NCBI RefSeq assembly: GCF_002812485.1
Contig: NZ_CP025003.1
Span: forward strand, 3,348,001 to 3,412,000
Source of the DNA: Dickeya fangzhongdai
GTDB lineage: Bacteria > Pseudomonadota > Gammaproteobacteria > Enterobacterales > Enterobacteriaceae
Reading direction: 5' to 3'
Length of the DNA stretch: 64,000 nucleotides
The position numbers and the translations under genes are program-made. Under the pieces are notes generated by a model, which did no database searches, was not told the origin of the DNA, and saw only the letters and a list, made by a program, of their open reading frames with translations. Positions 10,008 through 19,968 of this stretch are shown here, piece by piece. Numbering within the stretch: position 1 is the stretch's first letter; each line of letters starts with the position of its first letter.

Positions 10008-10499
10008 CTAGATGTGCCGCGGCAAGAAACTCGACGTGCTTTGCAGGTAGTCAAAAAACCACCTGATGATATAACTGAATTGCGGGATTAAATGGGACTG
10101 CTTCCAGTCGGCACTCTGTGAAAAACCGGTGAAGGTATCCAGAAAGAACAGCAGCGCGGAAACGATCAACACACCGCGCAATGCACCGAAGCAAATGCCC
10201 AGTACCCGGTCAGTGCCTGACAGTCCGGTGCGTTCAACCAGCGAACCGATCACATAATTAACGATAGCGCCCACAATCAACGTCGCAATAAACAGAATGG
10301 CAATGGCGATACCGTTGCGCACCAGCTCATCATTAAACCGCGTGAAATAGACCGCGAGATAGGCATAGTAGTGGCTGGCGATAAAGAACGCCGCCCCCCA
10401 GGTCACCAGTGACAGCGCTTCACGTACAAACCCCCGGATGAGACTGACCAGAGCCGAGAATCCGATAATACCGATAATGACGTAATCAACCCAAACCAT
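10008..10499 (-). CDS. cvpA: CvpA family inner-membrane protein
   Basis: Small integral membrane protein (163 aa, about four hydrophobic segments) required for colicin V production in E. coli and linked to envelope and stress phenotypes; its molecular role is unsettled. The sequence follows E. coli CvpA almost throughout, including [17 protein letters not shown] and [20 protein letters not shown]. It is first in the cvpA-purF operon. Confidence 0.96.
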   Translation of the reverse strand: MVWVDYVIIGIIGFSALVSLIRGFVREALSLVTWGAAFFIASHYYAYLAVYFTRFNDELVRNGIAIAILFIATLIVGAIVNYVIGSLVERTGLSGTDRVLGICFGALRGVLIVSALLFFLDTFTGFSQSADWKQSHLIPQFSYIIRWFFDYLQSTSSFLPRHI

Positions 10500-10570
10500 G
10501 AACTATCCTAATAATGAACGATGACAATCGCAGCGCCGGTCATCCTGTTCGCGGCGCATTCTAACAGAAA

Positions 10571-10586
10571 AAGAAAACGTTTGCGT
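10571..10586 (-). promoter_or_regulatory. PurR-type operator upstream of cvpA-purF
   Basis: AAGAAAACGTTTGCGT matches the PurR consensus ACGCAAACGTTTGCGT at 14 of 16 positions, including the central AAACGTTT. It lies 72 bp upstream of the cvpA start, where E. coli also has a PurR site for this operon. Confidence 0.75.
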
Positions 10587-10687
10587 AGCGTATTTCCCGC
10601 CGATTTTTTCGATAGGCGAAGAAATAAAAAAAACCTCTCGCCGCCATACGGATAGCGCCCCTGTCCGTCGCGCGCCGCCGATAGCGG

Positions 10688-10730
10688 TTCAGTGCTCCGC
10701 CACAAAACTTCAGTGCTCCGCGCACAAAAT
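10688..10730. repeat. Short tandem duplication upstream of cvpA
   Basis: TTCAGTGCTCCGC occurs at 10688-10700 and again at 10709-10721, each followed by (G)CACAAAA, giving a 21-22 bp direct duplication. It lies between the PurR-like box and the ERIC element. Confidence 0.7.
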
Positions 10731-10770
10731 AAAGGGGCAAGGTCGCCTCGCTCCCCTACCCCTGCTTGTA

Positions 10771-10965
10771 TATACCCGTCATACTTCAAGTTGCAGATGC
10801 GTTGGCTGCTCTCGCTCACCCCAGTCACTTACTGATGTAAGCTCCTGGGGATTCACTCTGTTGCCGCGTTACAAGGCTCTTATGAGCCTTGCCCTAAAGG
10901 TCCAACGCGTTGCGTTGTTCAACACGTGAACGTGTTGTCCTGCAACTCGAATTATTTTGGGTATA
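10771..10965. repeat. ERIC element (long form, about 195 bp)
   Basis: Contains the ERIC core CGCTCACCCCAGTCACTTAC and the partner half GTAAGCTCCTGGGGATTCAC (about 10813-10855). The ends TATACCCGTCATACTTCAAG and TTATTTTGGGTATA form the terminal inverted repeats. Standard ERIC is about 127 bp, so this copy has roughly 70 extra bases. That part holds its own hairpins AAGGCTC-TTAT-GAGCCTT (10873-10890) and AACACG-TGAA-CGTGTT (10921-10936). It sits between the cvpA promoter and the dedD 3' end. Confidence 0.93.
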
Positions 10966-10980
10966 GGCTGATTAGCCGCC

Positions 10981-11847
10981 TTAGCGCGCGCTGTACGACC
11001 GGACTTGCCCGCTCAGCCCACTAAGCTGCTGCAACTCGCCCAGCGCCGACTGCAATTTCTGCTTCGAGGCATCCGGCCCGACGTAGATACGGGTTATCTG
11101 CCCCGCCACTGGCGCCGACGGCACGGTATAGGCCCGATAACCGGACAGACGCAGCTTGGCGACAATCTCATTGACCTTATCGGCATTCTTCAGCGCGCCC
11201 AATTGCACCACAAAGGCCTGACCGGCTGGCGTCTGCTCCTGAGGCGTCGGCTTGCTTTCCGGCGCTTTGTTTTCCGTTTTGGCTTCCGCCGCGCGGGTGT
11301 CGGCCGGTTTTTCAGCCGGCTTACTTTCGGCCTGCTTACTTCCGGCCAGCTTACTTTCAGCCGCCTTGCTCTCCGTCGCTTTCGCCTCGGGCTTCGGCCG
11401 GCTTTCCGGTTTGGTTTCCGGTTTTTTGGCTTCAGGCTTCGCCGGCTGCGCCTTCATCGCTGGCGGCGCCACTTGCTGAACCGGCGCACGTGGTTCTGTC
11501 ACCACCGGCGCCGGCGTTGCGGCCGGGCGGGAAGACGACGGCTGGGACGCGCCATGACGGGCGGAGGATTGCGCGGAATCCGGCTCTTCAGCCGTTTCCG
11601 CAGCGGACGCATTCTTACTCTGCATCGCCGCCTCGGCCCCTTCAGGCGGCTGGGCCGGCAGCGACTGATTTATCGGCGGCATCGACTCCGCTTCCAGCGT
11701 ATCGCCCGGTTTGGGAACCAACGGGATAGCGGCGAAGTCATCTTCATAATGCTTTTTCTTACCATCCAGCAGGCCGGGGAGCACGATCACCCCCAGCGCC
11801 ACCAGCACAACAGTTCCTACCAGGCGATTCTGAAATTTACTCGCCAT
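10981..11847 (-). CDS. dedD: DedD, SPOR-domain cell-division protein
   Basis: Bitopic inner-membrane protein that binds denuded septal peptidoglycan and helps division. One membrane segment near residues 8-28 (VGTVVLVALGVIVLPGLLDG), then a long periplasmic linker rich in Pro, Ala, Lys and Glu with many AESK/PESK-like units (about 110-205), and a C-terminal SPOR domain (about 209-287, starting FVVQLGALKNADKV). At 288 residues it is longer than E. coli DedD (220), and the excess is in the linker. The start overlaps the folC end by 11 bp. Confidence 0.93.
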   Translation of the reverse strand: MASKFQNRLVGTVVLVALGVIVLPGLLDGKKKHYEDDFAAIPLVPKPGDTLEAESMPPINQSLPAQPPEGAEAAMQSKNASAAETAEEPDSAQSSARHGASQPSSSRPAATPAPVVTEPRAPVQQVAPPAMKAQPAKPEAKKPETKPESRPKPEAKATESKAAESKLAGSKQAESKPAEKPADTRAAEAKTENKAPESKPTPQEQTPAGQAFVVQLGALKNADKVNEIVAKLRLSGYRAYTVPSAPVAGQITRIYVGPDASKQKLQSALGELQQLSGLSGQVRSYSAR

Positions 11848-13105
11848 GCGTTCCGCTCCCGTCCAGCGCTTCCATCACATGCGCGACAGTATGGAAAGAA
11901 CCACAAACAATCACTACATCATCTTCGCCGGCGTCCTGCATCGCCTGCCGCCAGGCCGTCGCCACATCCGGGAATGACGTACAGTGATCCAGATGCGTGG
12001 CCAGCAGCCCGGCATCGGCGCCGCGCGGCCCCTCCAGCGGAGCGCAATACCACACATCCACCTGCGGCTTAAGATGCGCCAGCGTGCCGGGGATGTCTTT
12101 ATCCGCCAGCATGCCAATCACCGCCCGAACCCGGCCGGCGCGCGGTAAATCAGCCAGTCGCGCGGCCAGGTAGGCCGCAGCATGAGGATTATGCGCGACA
12201 TCCAGAATCAACAACGGCTTTTCGCTCACAATCTGGAAACGTCCCGGCAATTGCGCCTGACGCAGCCCCTGACGGATGGCGTCGACAGTCAGAACAATGT
12301 CGGAGGCTTGCAGCGCCGCCAGGGCGGTCGCCGCATTCGCCAGCGGCACGGTAGGAATGGGTAATCCATCATAATGAACATCGCCGCTCTGCCAGCGCCA
12401 GCCGCCGTCCTGCAGTGAAAACTGCCAGTCAGACCCACGCCGAAACAGCTGCGCGCCTTTTTCCTGCGCTACGGCGGCAATCGATGCCGGCATATCCGGT
12501 TCGCCCACCACGGCCGGTCGGTTCCCGCGGAAAATGCCCGCCTTTTCACGGCCGATGCTTTCCCGGTCGTTACCCAGCCAGTCGGTGTGATCCAGCGCGA
12601 TGCTGGTAACGACCGCGACATCGGCATCCACGATATTGGTGGCGTCCAGACGGCCGCCCAGCCCGACTTCCAGAATCACCACATCCAGTTGCGCCTGCTT
12701 GAACAACCACAGCGCCGCCAGCGTGCCGAACTCAAAATAGGTCAGCGAAGTGCCGTTGCGACCGGCCTCGATCGCGGCAAATGCCTCGGCGTGCCGGGAC
12801 TCCGGCAATTCGCGGCCCTGAATGCGCACTCGTTCGGTATAACGCAGCAGGTGTGGTGAACTGTACACGCCAACCCGTAGCCCGGCGGCGCTCAAGATGG
12901 ATTCCAGCGTGCAGCACGTGGTGCCTTTGCCGTTGGTGCCGGCTACGGTAAACACGCGGGGAGCCGGTTGCAGCAGATGCAGGCGTTCCGCCGCCAGTTG
13001 GATGCGCTCCAGACCGAGGTCGATGGTCTGGAAGTGTAGATGTTCAAGATAGTGAAGCCACGTGGCCAGAGGCGACGTGGCTTGAGGTGTCTGAAGATTA
13101 TCCAT
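11837..13105 (-). CDS. folC: Bifunctional folylpolyglutamate synthase / dihydrofolate synthase
   Basis: Adds L-glutamate to dihydropteroate (giving dihydrofolate) and to tetrahydrofolates, using ATP. The Mur-ligase-type P-loop is GTNGKGT (residues 56-62). FEFGTLAALWLF, LEVGLGGRLDATN and SIALDHTDWLG are the central-domain and metal-site blocks, and LDVAHNPHA starts the C-terminal domain. Length 422 equals the E. coli enzyme. The gene lies 79 bp after accD and overlaps dedD, as in E. coli. Confidence 0.97.
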   Translation of the reverse strand: MDNLQTPQATSPLATWLHYLEHLHFQTIDLGLERIQLAAERLHLLQPAPRVFTVAGTNGKGTTCCTLESILSAAGLRVGVYSSPHLLRYTERVRIQGRELPESRHAEAFAAIEAGRNGTSLTYFEFGTLAALWLFKQAQLDVVILEVGLGGRLDATNIVDADVAVVTSIALDHTDWLGNDRESIGREKAGIFRGNRPAVVGEPDMPASIAAVAQEKGAQLFRRGSDWQFSLQDGGWRWQSGDVHYDGLPIPTVPLANAATALAALQASDIVLTVDAIRQGLRQAQLPGRFQIVSEKPLLILDVAHNPHAAAYLAARLADLPRAGRVRAVIGMLADKDIPGTLAHLKPQVDVWYCAPLEGPRGADAGLLATHLDHCTSFPDVATAWRQAMQDAGEDDVVIVCGSFHTVAHVMEALDGSGTHGE

Positions 13106-13184
13106 GAGTCCCGTTCACTGACTTACGGTTGATTGCTGCCGGGAACACGGCAACAACGCCGCCCTGCTCCCGGTACATCATTGA

Positions 13185-14096
13185 TTAGGCTTCACTCTGT
13201 GATTCAGGCGAGACGGGCGGCCGCGCCACGGCAGATTCCTGCGGCTCCGGGCGATTCGTCAACCGGGACAGGATGCTCGCCAGTTTGTAGCGCATATCCG
13301 CACGACGGACGATCATATCGATGGCGCCTTTTTCCAGCAGGAATTCACTGCGCTGGAAGCCCGGCGGCAGCTTTTCACGCACCGTCTGCTCAATAACGCG
13401 CGGGCCGGCAAAACCGATCAGCGCTTTCGGCTCGGCGATGTTCAGATCGCCCAGCATCGCCAGACTGGCGGACACGCCGCCCATCGTCGGGTCGGTCAGC
13501 ACCGAAATGTACGGCAAGCCGCGTTCGCGCATTTTCGCCAGCGCCGCGCTGGTTTTCGCCATCTGCATCAGCGACATCAGCGCTTCCTGCATACGGGCGC
13601 CGCCGCTGGCGGAGAAGCAAACCAGCGGGCAGTTGTCTTCCAGCGCCTGCTCAACGGCACGGACAAACCGCGCGCCGACGACAGACGCCATAGAACCGCC
13701 CATGAAGGAGAATTCGAACGAAGCGGCGACCACCGGCATGTCGTACAGCGTGCCCTTCATCACCACCAGGGCGTCTTTTTCGTCAGACTGCTTCTGCGCC
13801 GAGACGATACGGTCCTTGTATTTTTTGGAGTCTCTGAATTTCAGGACATCTTTAGGCTCCAGCTCGCTGCCCAGTTCCACCATGCCTTCTTTGTCCAGAA
13901 ACGCATGGAGACGAGCCCGGGCGGACAACCGCATGTGGTGATCACATTTCGGACACACTTCCAGGTTGCGTTCCAGCTCGGCGCGGTAAAGCACCTGACC
14001 GCAACTGTCACATTTAGTCCACACCCCTTCAGGAATATTCGCCTTGCGGGTTGGCGTGACATTACTTTTATTAAGAATTCGTTCAATCCAGCTCAT
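13185..14096 (-). CDS. accD: Acetyl-CoA carboxylase carboxyltransferase subunit beta
   Basis: Beta half of the carboxyltransferase that moves CO2 from carboxybiotin to acetyl-CoA, the first step of fatty acid synthesis. The N-terminal four-cysteine zinc ribbon uses Cys29, Cys32, Cys48 and Cys51 (CDSC, CPKC). The crotonase-like body has [13 protein letters not shown] and [12 protein letters not shown]. Length 303, with a variable polar C-terminus as in relatives. It has its own 230-bp upstream region after dedA. Confidence 0.98.
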   Translation of the reverse strand: MSWIERILNKSNVTPTRKANIPEGVWTKCDSCGQVLYRAELERNLEVCPKCDHHMRLSARARLHAFLDKEGMVELGSELEPKDVLKFRDSKKYKDRIVSAQKQSDEKDALVVMKGTLYDMPVVAASFEFSFMGGSMASVVGARFVRAVEQALEDNCPLVCFSASGGARMQEALMSLMQMAKTSAALAKMRERGLPYISVLTDPTMGGVSASLAMLGDLNIAEPKALIGFAGPRVIEQTVREKLPPGFQRSEFLLEKGAIDMIVRRADMRYKLASILSRLTNRPEPQESAVARPPVSPESQSEA

Positions 14097-14326
14097 TGAT
14101 AACCTTTCTGCTTGAACCTGGCACCAGCCAGTACGCTGCTACACGTTACCCCATCCCTGGCAACGCCGCCGATAAAGCGATATCGCATCCCGGATACGCC
14201 GGGATAAGACATTGGCATTCAGGCTTGTTTATACAAACACAGCCATAAATGCTGCTCATTAAACCATAACGATCCGGACGTGTGGATAAAAAACTGGTCA
14301 AACCGGATGTTAAAATAATTTTCCAC

Positions 14327-14992
14327 TTATTTCATATTTTGCCGCGTCAGGGCGCGCTTATGCCGCCAGAACTCGATCAACCCCGGCAGAATGGAGATGA
14401 AGATGATCGCCACGATCAATAACTTCAGGTTCTCCTGCACCACCGGCAGATCGCCGAACAGGTAGCCGGCATAGGTGAACAACAGCACCCACAGCAGCGC
14501 CCCGGTCACGTTGTACAGGGCGAACTCGCGGTAACGCATGTGCCCCATCCCGGCGACAAAGGGCGCAAATGTTCTCACAATCGGCACAAAGCGCGCCAGA
14601 ATTATTGTCTTGCCGCCGTGACGTTCATAAAACGCATGGGTGCGATCCAGATAGCTGCGCCGGAAAATGCGCGAGTTGGGATTGCGGAACAATTTCTCGC
14701 CGAACAGTCGGCCGATAGTGTAATTCACCGCATCGCCCAACACGGCGGCCACCAACATCAGCGTCACCATCAGGTGAACGTTCAGGTCATTGGTCGGCAA
14801 CGCGGCCAGCGCGCCCGCCACAAACAGCAGCGAATCGCCGGGCAGGAACGGCGTGACCACCAGGCCGGTTTCACAAAACAGAATCAGGAACAGAATCGCG
14901 TAGATCCACACGCCATACTGCGCCACCAACCCGGCCAGATGCACATCAATGTGCAGGATGAAATCAATGATAAACCGTACAAAATCCAGCAT
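14327..14992 (-). CDS. dedA: DedA family membrane protein
   Basis: Polytopic inner-membrane protein of the DedA/SNARE-associated family; members act in membrane homeostasis and probably undecaprenyl-phosphate or lipid handling. Family motifs are [28 protein letters not shown]-like GRLFGEKLF and [17 protein letters not shown] with the conserved Arg and Gly residues. Length 221 against 219 in E. coli. It is downstream of truA with a 63-bp gap. Confidence 0.95.
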   Translation of the reverse strand: MLDFVRFIIDFILHIDVHLAGLVAQYGVWIYAILFLILFCETGLVVTPFLPGDSLLFVAGALAALPTNDLNVHLMVTLMLVAAVLGDAVNYTIGRLFGEKLFRNPNSRIFRRSYLDRTHAFYERHGGKTIILARFVPIVRTFAPFVAGMGHMRYREFALYNVTGALLWVLLFTYAGYLFGDLPVVQENLKLLIVAIIFISILPGLIEFWRHKRALTRQNMK

Positions 14993-15055
14993 AATCGCGT
15001 CCTTATTCAGTTCAAATGCCGACTTCGCCGTTCGTTGACGACGCGCCAGTTACCC

Positions 15056-15886
15056 TTAAATCGCCTCATCCGGCAGAAACAGCGGTCCCATCGACGCGCA
15101 TGGAATACCGAAATCCTGCGGATAATCCACCGAAACCAAATACAGTCCATCGGCTTTCGCCGTCGCGGCGGCCAGCGTTCGATCCTTTGCCGCCAGCAGT
15201 TCGGCCATCCAGTTTTCCGGCTGGTTGCCGCACCCGATTTCCATCAGGCTGCCCACAATGTTACGCACCATATGATGCACAAACGCGTTGGCCTTGATAT
15301 CCACCACGACATAGTCCCCCTGACGCACCACCCGCAGGTGCATCAGGTTACGCCAGGGCGTGCGCGACTGACACTGCACCGCCCGGAACGAGGTAAAATC
15401 GTTCTCGCCCAGCAGGCACTGACCGGCGCGGTGCATGCGCTCGGCATCCAGCGGCAGGTAGTAGTGCGTCACGCCCCGCGACAGGATCGCCGGCCGGAAG
15501 CGCCGGTTATAAATCACGTAGCGGTAACGACGAGCGGTGGCGCTGAAACGGGCATGAAACGCGTCATCCACCGTTTTCACCCAACGCACCGCGATATCCG
15601 GCGGCAGGTTGGCGTTGACGCCCATAGTCCAGGCGGCATCCTTACGCACCGACCGGGTGGTGAAATGCACCACCTGCCCGGTCGCATGCACCCCGGCGTC
15701 GGTGCGACCGGCGCAAAATACGTCGATTCGCTCGTTCGCCACCTGAGACAACGCCGCCTCCAGGCAACCCTGAACGCTGTCCACCTCAGCCTGACGCTGC
15801 CAGCCGTAATAACGACTGCCGTCATACTCGATCCCCAGGGCGATTTTCAGCGGCGCCTCGTCATCCGCGTGCTGCAACGCCGTCAT
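15056..15886 (-). CDS. truA: tRNA pseudouridine(38-40) synthase TruA
   Basis: Isomerises uridines 38-40 in the anticodon stem of many tRNAs. [12 protein letters not shown] and [10 protein letters not shown] (catalytic Asp) are diagnostic, and [11 protein letters not shown] is the late core motif. Length 276 against 270 in E. coli. The ATG at 15884-15886 shares one base with the usg stop, so the genes are translationally coupled. Confidence 0.97.
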   Translation of the reverse strand: MTALQHADDEAPLKIALGIEYDGSRYYGWQRQAEVDSVQGCLEAALSQVANERIDVFCAGRTDAGVHATGQVVHFTTRSVRKDAAWTMGVNANLPPDIAVRWVKTVDDAFHARFSATARRYRYVIYNRRFRPAILSRGVTHYYLPLDAERMHRAGQCLLGENDFTSFRAVQCQSRTPWRNLMHLRVVRQGDYVVVDIKANAFVHHMVRNIVGSLMEIGCGNQPENWMAELLAAKDRTLAAATAKADGLYLVSVDYPQDFGIPCASMGPLFLPDEAI

Positions 15887-16896
15887 TACCCCAGGTACTC
15901 CTCAATCAGCCGCTCGGCGGTTTCCACCGCCATCAGCGCGCCGCCGAAACGGATATTGTCGGCCACCGACCAGAACTGCAACAGTTCGGGAATGCCGTAA
16001 TCGTTGCGCAGGCAGCCAATATTCAGTTGTACATTGCCGGACGCGTCTTCCACCTGCGTCGGGTAGTCGTCTTCCTCGCTCAGCGCCACATCGCCCGCCT
16101 GCGCCAGTACGTCGCGCGCTTCATCGGCAGACAGCGGGCGCAGCGCTTCCAGATGCACCACCTGCGCATGACCATAAAACACCGGCGACTGTACGCAACT
16201 GACCGAAATCGGCAGGCCGTCGTCCTGCAATACCTTACGCACCTGCTCCACCAGCCGACGCTCTTCACGCACGCTGCCTTCGGTATCCGCCAGCAGCGGC
16301 AACAGGTTGAACGCCAGCTGTTTCGGGAACAAACCCGGCTCGGCCGGAATACCGTTGAGCAGACGAGCGCTCTGACCGGCCAAGTCATCCACCGCCGCCT
16401 TGCCGTGAGCCGACACCGACAGCAGGTTGGTCACATGCAGACGCGACAGCCCGGCCTGCTCCATCAGCGGTTTGATCGCGGTGAGCAACTGGCTGGTCAG
16501 GCTGTCCGCCACCGCCACGAGATTGCGGTTGCGGTAATCCGCCAGCACGTGCGGGTTGACGCCCGGCACCACCAGCGGCACGTCCGGCTCCAGCGCGAAC
16601 AGGCCGCTGCTGTCAATTACCAGACAACCGGCGTTGCCCGCCGCGTCGGCATAGCGGGCGCTGGCTTCCATACCGGCGACGAAAAAAGCCAGTTGTACCT
16701 GCGACCAGTCGAAATCCGCGGCGTTTTCCACCCGCAGCGAACGGCCGCTAAAACGCAGGCTCTCGCCGACGCTGTTTTCACTCGCCAGCGCATAGAGCTC
16801 ACCCACGGGAAACTCACGTTCCTGCAACAGCTCCAGCAAAGCGGTGCCGACGGCGCCGGTCGCGCCCAGCAGCGCGATATTCCAGCCATTGGACAT
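15886..16896 (-). CDS. usg: Usg, aspartate-semialdehyde-dehydrogenase-like protein
   Basis: Homologue of aspartate-semialdehyde dehydrogenase with no known enzymatic role. The N-terminal nucleotide-binding motif GATGAVG (about residues 10-16) is kept. At the place where Asd has its catalytic cysteine (NCST/NCTT), this protein reads [10 protein letters not shown], with no Cys, so Asd activity is unlikely. Length 336 against 337 in E. coli Usg. It lies between pdxB and truA as in E. coli. Confidence 0.94.
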   Translation of the reverse strand: MSNGWNIALLGATGAVGTALLELLQEREFPVGELYALASENSVGESLRFSGRSLRVENAADFDWSQVQLAFFVAGMEASARYADAAGNAGCLVIDSSGLFALEPDVPLVVPGVNPHVLADYRNRNLVAVADSLTSQLLTAIKPLMEQAGLSRLHVTNLLSVSAHGKAAVDDLAGQSARLLNGIPAEPGLFPKQLAFNLLPLLADTEGSVREERRLVEQVRKVLQDDGLPISVSCVQSPVFYGHAQVVHLEALRPLSADEARDVLAQAGDVALSEEDDYPTQVEDASGNVQLNIGCLRNDYGIPELLQFWSVADNIRFGGALMAVETAERLIEEYLG

Positions 16897-16981
16897 GTGA
16901 TCGTTCTCCCCAACAATAATGAATAAAACACACCGGACGATGATCGCACCGCCCGGATTAATCTGATTTTGATACAGGAAA

Positions 16982-18115
16982 TTAGTGATCGTTGACCGAC
17001 GCGGTGAAACCCAGCCGGTTCAGCCGGTCTGCACTCTCCCGATCGGCGCAGACGACATGCAGCGATGACCACTCGCGCCGCTCCTGATAGAACTTGCGCA
17101 ACCGGTCAAATTCGCCGGGTACATGCGCCACCTGACGCAGCAGGGCGTCATCACGGCGCACATCATACACCAGATGCACCAACCGTTTGAGCTGACGCTC
17201 ATCCAGCGGCACGGTCAGGGTGACCTCGGACAGTTCCGGCGCCGGCAGCAGCGACGACAAGGCGACCTGTTGCGGCTGACCGATGAAATGGCTCCAGGCT
17301 TCGAAAACCTGGGTGGTGCCGCGCGCTTTGCCTTCCAGCGTATAACCGGCGATATGCGCGGTGCCGATGTCGACCCGATCAAGCAGTTCGATGGACAACT
17401 CCGGCTCCGGCTCCCACACATCCAGCACCACGCTGAGGTTTTTGCCGCCTTGCAACGCCGTCAGCAAGGCGGCGTTATCCACCACCGGACCACGGCAGGC
17501 GTTGATCAGAATGACGCCGTCTTTCAGACGCGCCAGCAGCGCGGCATCCACGCTGTGCCAGGTGGCGTAAGGGCCGTCTTTCAGCAGCGGGGTGTGAAAA
17601 GTCAGCACATCGGCCTGCGCCACCACCTCGTCCAGCGACAGGAACGGCCCGCTATCGCCGCGATCCGCCCGCGGCGGGTCGCACAGCAGCGTGCGGACGC
17701 CCAGCGCCGTCAGCCGGTCATTGAGACGGGAGCCCACGTTGCCTACCCCGATAATGCCGACGGTACGATCCGTCAGATTGAAGCCATCGCGTTCCGCCAG
17801 CATCAGCAGCGAGGAAAACACATACTCCACCACCGCAATCGCATTGCAACCGGGCGCAGCGGAAAAGGCGATGCCCTGTTGGCGCAGAAACGCTTCATCG
17901 ACATGATCGGTTCCCGCCGTCGCCGTACCGACAAATTTCACCGCTTTGCCGGTCAGCAGGTCGGCGTTCACTTTGGTGACCGAACGCACCATCAGCGCAT
18001 CCGCCCCGTTCAGGGCATCCGTCGGAATCGGCCGCCCCGGCACCGCCGTCACCTCGCCCAGACGGCTGAACAGCGTCTGCGCGTAAGGCATATTTTCATC
18101 AACTAGGATTTTCAC
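16982..18115 (-). CDS. pdxB: Erythronate-4-phosphate dehydrogenase
   Basis: Oxidises 4-phosphoerythronate in DXP-dependent pyridoxal phosphate synthesis. D-2-hydroxyacid dehydrogenase fold: [12 protein letters not shown] is the NAD motif, LTFHTPL and [10 protein letters not shown] are family blocks, and VWEPEPEL carries the Glu near the active site. The frame is open to 18196, but homologues begin with [11 protein letters not shown]. The matching start is GTG at 18113-18115, giving 377 aa against 378 in E. coli. A DUF3410 dimerisation domain occupies the last 85 residues. Confidence 0.95.
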   Translation of the reverse strand: MKILVDENMPYAQTLFSRLGEVTAVPGRPIPTDALNGADALMVRSVTKVNADLLTGKAVKFVGTATAGTDHVDEAFLRQQGIAFSAAPGCNAIAVVEYVFSSLLMLAERDGFNLTDRTVGIIGVGNVGSRLNDRLTALGVRTLLCDPPRADRGDSGPFLSLDEVVAQADVLTFHTPLLKDGPYATWHSVDAALLARLKDGVILINACRGPVVDNAALLTALQGGKNLSVVLDVWEPEPELSIELLDRVDIGTAHIAGYTLEGKARGTTQVFEAWSHFIGQPQQVALSSLLPAPELSEVTLTVPLDERQLKRLVHLVYDVRRDDALLRQVAHVPGEFDRLRKFYQERREWSSLHVVCADRESADRLNRLGFTASVNDH

Positions 18116-18628
18116 GTTGGCTTTCCTGATAGACCGCTGACGACACCCGCGCCGCAGCGATGAAACGAAGGGCATTATTCTGCCACAAACCGGCACAGGG
18201 TAACACTGACGACGGGAACGGCACCCGCCGGCGTTCTGGCATCATACCGGGCCGCAAGAAACCGTTGTCAAAGCGGCAGGCTGGTTACTGTGGAACCGTG
18301 TTGTCACATCATCATGGATATGCCCGATCAGGCCGGCGGCAATCCGTACCCGCAGCCCGCCCACCGTAGCCCCGGCACCGGCCGCATAACGCGAGCGCCG
18401 CGGATTACTCTATCTCCGCGCGCCGCTTTGCCCGTCGGAATCGGCGCGCGTCACGCCGGTCATGCGTTTTCTCGCCTTTTCGTTCGGTTCAGCGGAATTT
18501 TCGCCTGTTCACGCCCGACGAACTATCGGTAATACCGCGCCGTTGTTATGATGACAGTGGGTATGATGGCGATAATTTCATCGGGTTGATGCGAAATCCC
18601 GTCGAGCGTTTACGGTAAGGATCACACC
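18116..18628. other. Divergent intergenic region pdxB-flk
   Basis: 513 bp, GC-rich for a non-coding stretch. Open frames cross it, but none has family-like sequence or a ribosome site. I recognise no regulatory motif apart from AAGGA ahead of the flk start. Confidence 0.5.
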
Positions 18629-19843
18629 ATGCAACCGATCAGTAACCCCGGCAATGTTTCCCTGCAGGGAGAAAAAACGCTGGAAACCGCGTTGTCGAAA
18701 ACCGCGACATCCCAGACGGACGATTCACCGCTCACGCTGGCGCAGCGCACCACGCTGGAAAAGCTGGTGGTGCAGATTTCCACCCTGAGCGGCGCCAAGC
18801 CGGCGGAAGTCTGGGCAACCGTGCGCGCAGAGCTCGGCACGAAAAATAACGCGGAGTTGCTTGCCAGCCAGTTTCCGGCTGCCGAGCAGAGTTTGCAGAA
18901 CCGACTGACGACCGTACAGGGGTCGCAGGATACCCGCCAGTTGCTGCAACAGCTGACCAGCCTGCTGTCGCAGGGGAATAACCGTCAGGCCGTCAGCGAT
19001 TTCATCCGCCAGCAGTTCGGCCACACGGTGCTGAGTTCGCTGACGCCCTCGCAGCTAAAGCTGGTGGTGACGCTGCTGCAAAACGGCCAGTTGCCGCAGG
19101 CAGCCACGCTGTTGTCCACGGGGGGCAATACCCTGCCGTTTGGCAATACCGCGACAGGGCAGCCGATTCAGTTTCCCCAGACGCCTACCGCCGCCACCAT
19201 ACCGCCGCCGCTGCCGCAAACGTCTCAGCAACTGGCGGCCATGCTGCAAGCCGGCGTCATTCCGGACGGGTTCACCGCCAATTCATCGCCGGCGGCGACC
19301 GCGCTGCTGGACCGCGCGCTGCTGCCCGCGGAACACAACCAGCTCAACCAGTTGGTGTCAAAGCTGGTGGCGCTGACCGGCGAATCGCCGGGTAAAGTCT
19401 GGCAAACGATGATGGACATGCAGGGATTGAAAACCGGCGATCCGATTCCGGCGAAGAACTTTCAGGTGTTAAGCCAGTTCCTCAACACCCAAAGCATTCT
19501 GTTGCAGCAGCATACCCTGCCCACCCTGCATACGCTGCAGGCGGCGCTGAAACAGCCGCTCGATCAGCAGGAACAACAACTGTTGCAGGATTTCACCCGC
19601 AGCACCCTGAACATTACGCCACAAACGCCGCTCACCCCTTCGCAAATCAGCGACGTGGTGACGTTCCTCTACCGCCGGCGACTCCAGCAGATCCAGGAGG
19701 CTTCCGCCGCGCCGTTGCAGCCGTTTATCAACCCGCTCATCGTCGCCTTGCCGCAGGAATGGCGGTCGCTGGTCAATAAACCTATCGGGCTGGCGCTGGT
19801 AGCGATCCTGGTGGTGGCCTTGCTGATGTGGGTCGTGCTGTAA
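18629..19843 (+). CDS. flk: Flk (Div), flagella biosynthesis regulator
   Basis: Tail-anchored inner-membrane protein that in Salmonella and E. coli prevents premature export-specificity switching or FlgM secretion before ring completion. The protein (404 aa) is Gln/Thr/Leu-rich and ends in a single hydrophobic anchor PIGLALVAILVVALLMWVVL, the typical Flk topology. It is longer than E. coli Flk (331), with expansion in the Pro/Thr/Gln-rich middle. AAGGA precedes the ATG. It is convergent with fabB and divergent from pdxB. Confidence 0.9.
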   Translation: MQPISNPGNVSLQGEKTLETALSKTATSQTDDSPLTLAQRTTLEKLVVQISTLSGAKPAEVWATVRAELGTKNNAELLASQFPAAEQSLQNRLTTVQGSQDTRQLLQQLTSLLSQGNNRQAVSDFIRQQFGHTVLSSLTPSQLKLVVTLLQNGQLPQAATLLSTGGNTLPFGNTATGQPIQFPQTPTAATIPPPLPQTSQQLAAMLQAGVIPDGFTANSSPAATALLDRALLPAEHNQLNQLVSKLVALTGESPGKVWQTMMDMQGLKTGDPIPAKNFQVLSQFLNTQSILLQQHTLPTLHTLQAALKQPLDQQEQQLLQDFTRSTLNITPQTPLTPSQISDVVTFLYRRRLQQIQEASAAPLQPFINPLIVALPQEWRSLVNKPIGLALVAILVVALLMWVVL

Positions 19844-19923
19844 GCTGATGTGAGTAGTGCTGTAACGCGCGGGAAATCAGAGAAAGCGGCAGAGAAAAGC
19901 GGATTGGCGGCAACGATCGTCAG

Positions 19924-19957
19924 ACAAAAAAATACCGGGCAAGCCCGGTATTTTTTA
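19924..19957. terminator. Bidirectional terminator between flk and fabB
   Basis: A-run, then stem AAATACCGGGC and GCCCGGTATTT (19930-19953), then a T-run. It suits both flk (plus) and fabB (minus). Confidence 0.9.
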
Positions 19958-19968
19958 TATTTTCGCGG

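Noticed and set aside
11005..12072. 355-codon Arg/Leu-rich frame antisense to dedD and folC
   Set aside because: Produced by the Lys/Glu/Ala repeats of DedD read backwards.
14540..16000. 486-codon open frame antisense to dedA, truA and usg
   Set aside because: Shadow of three conserved genes; composition typical of antisense frames.
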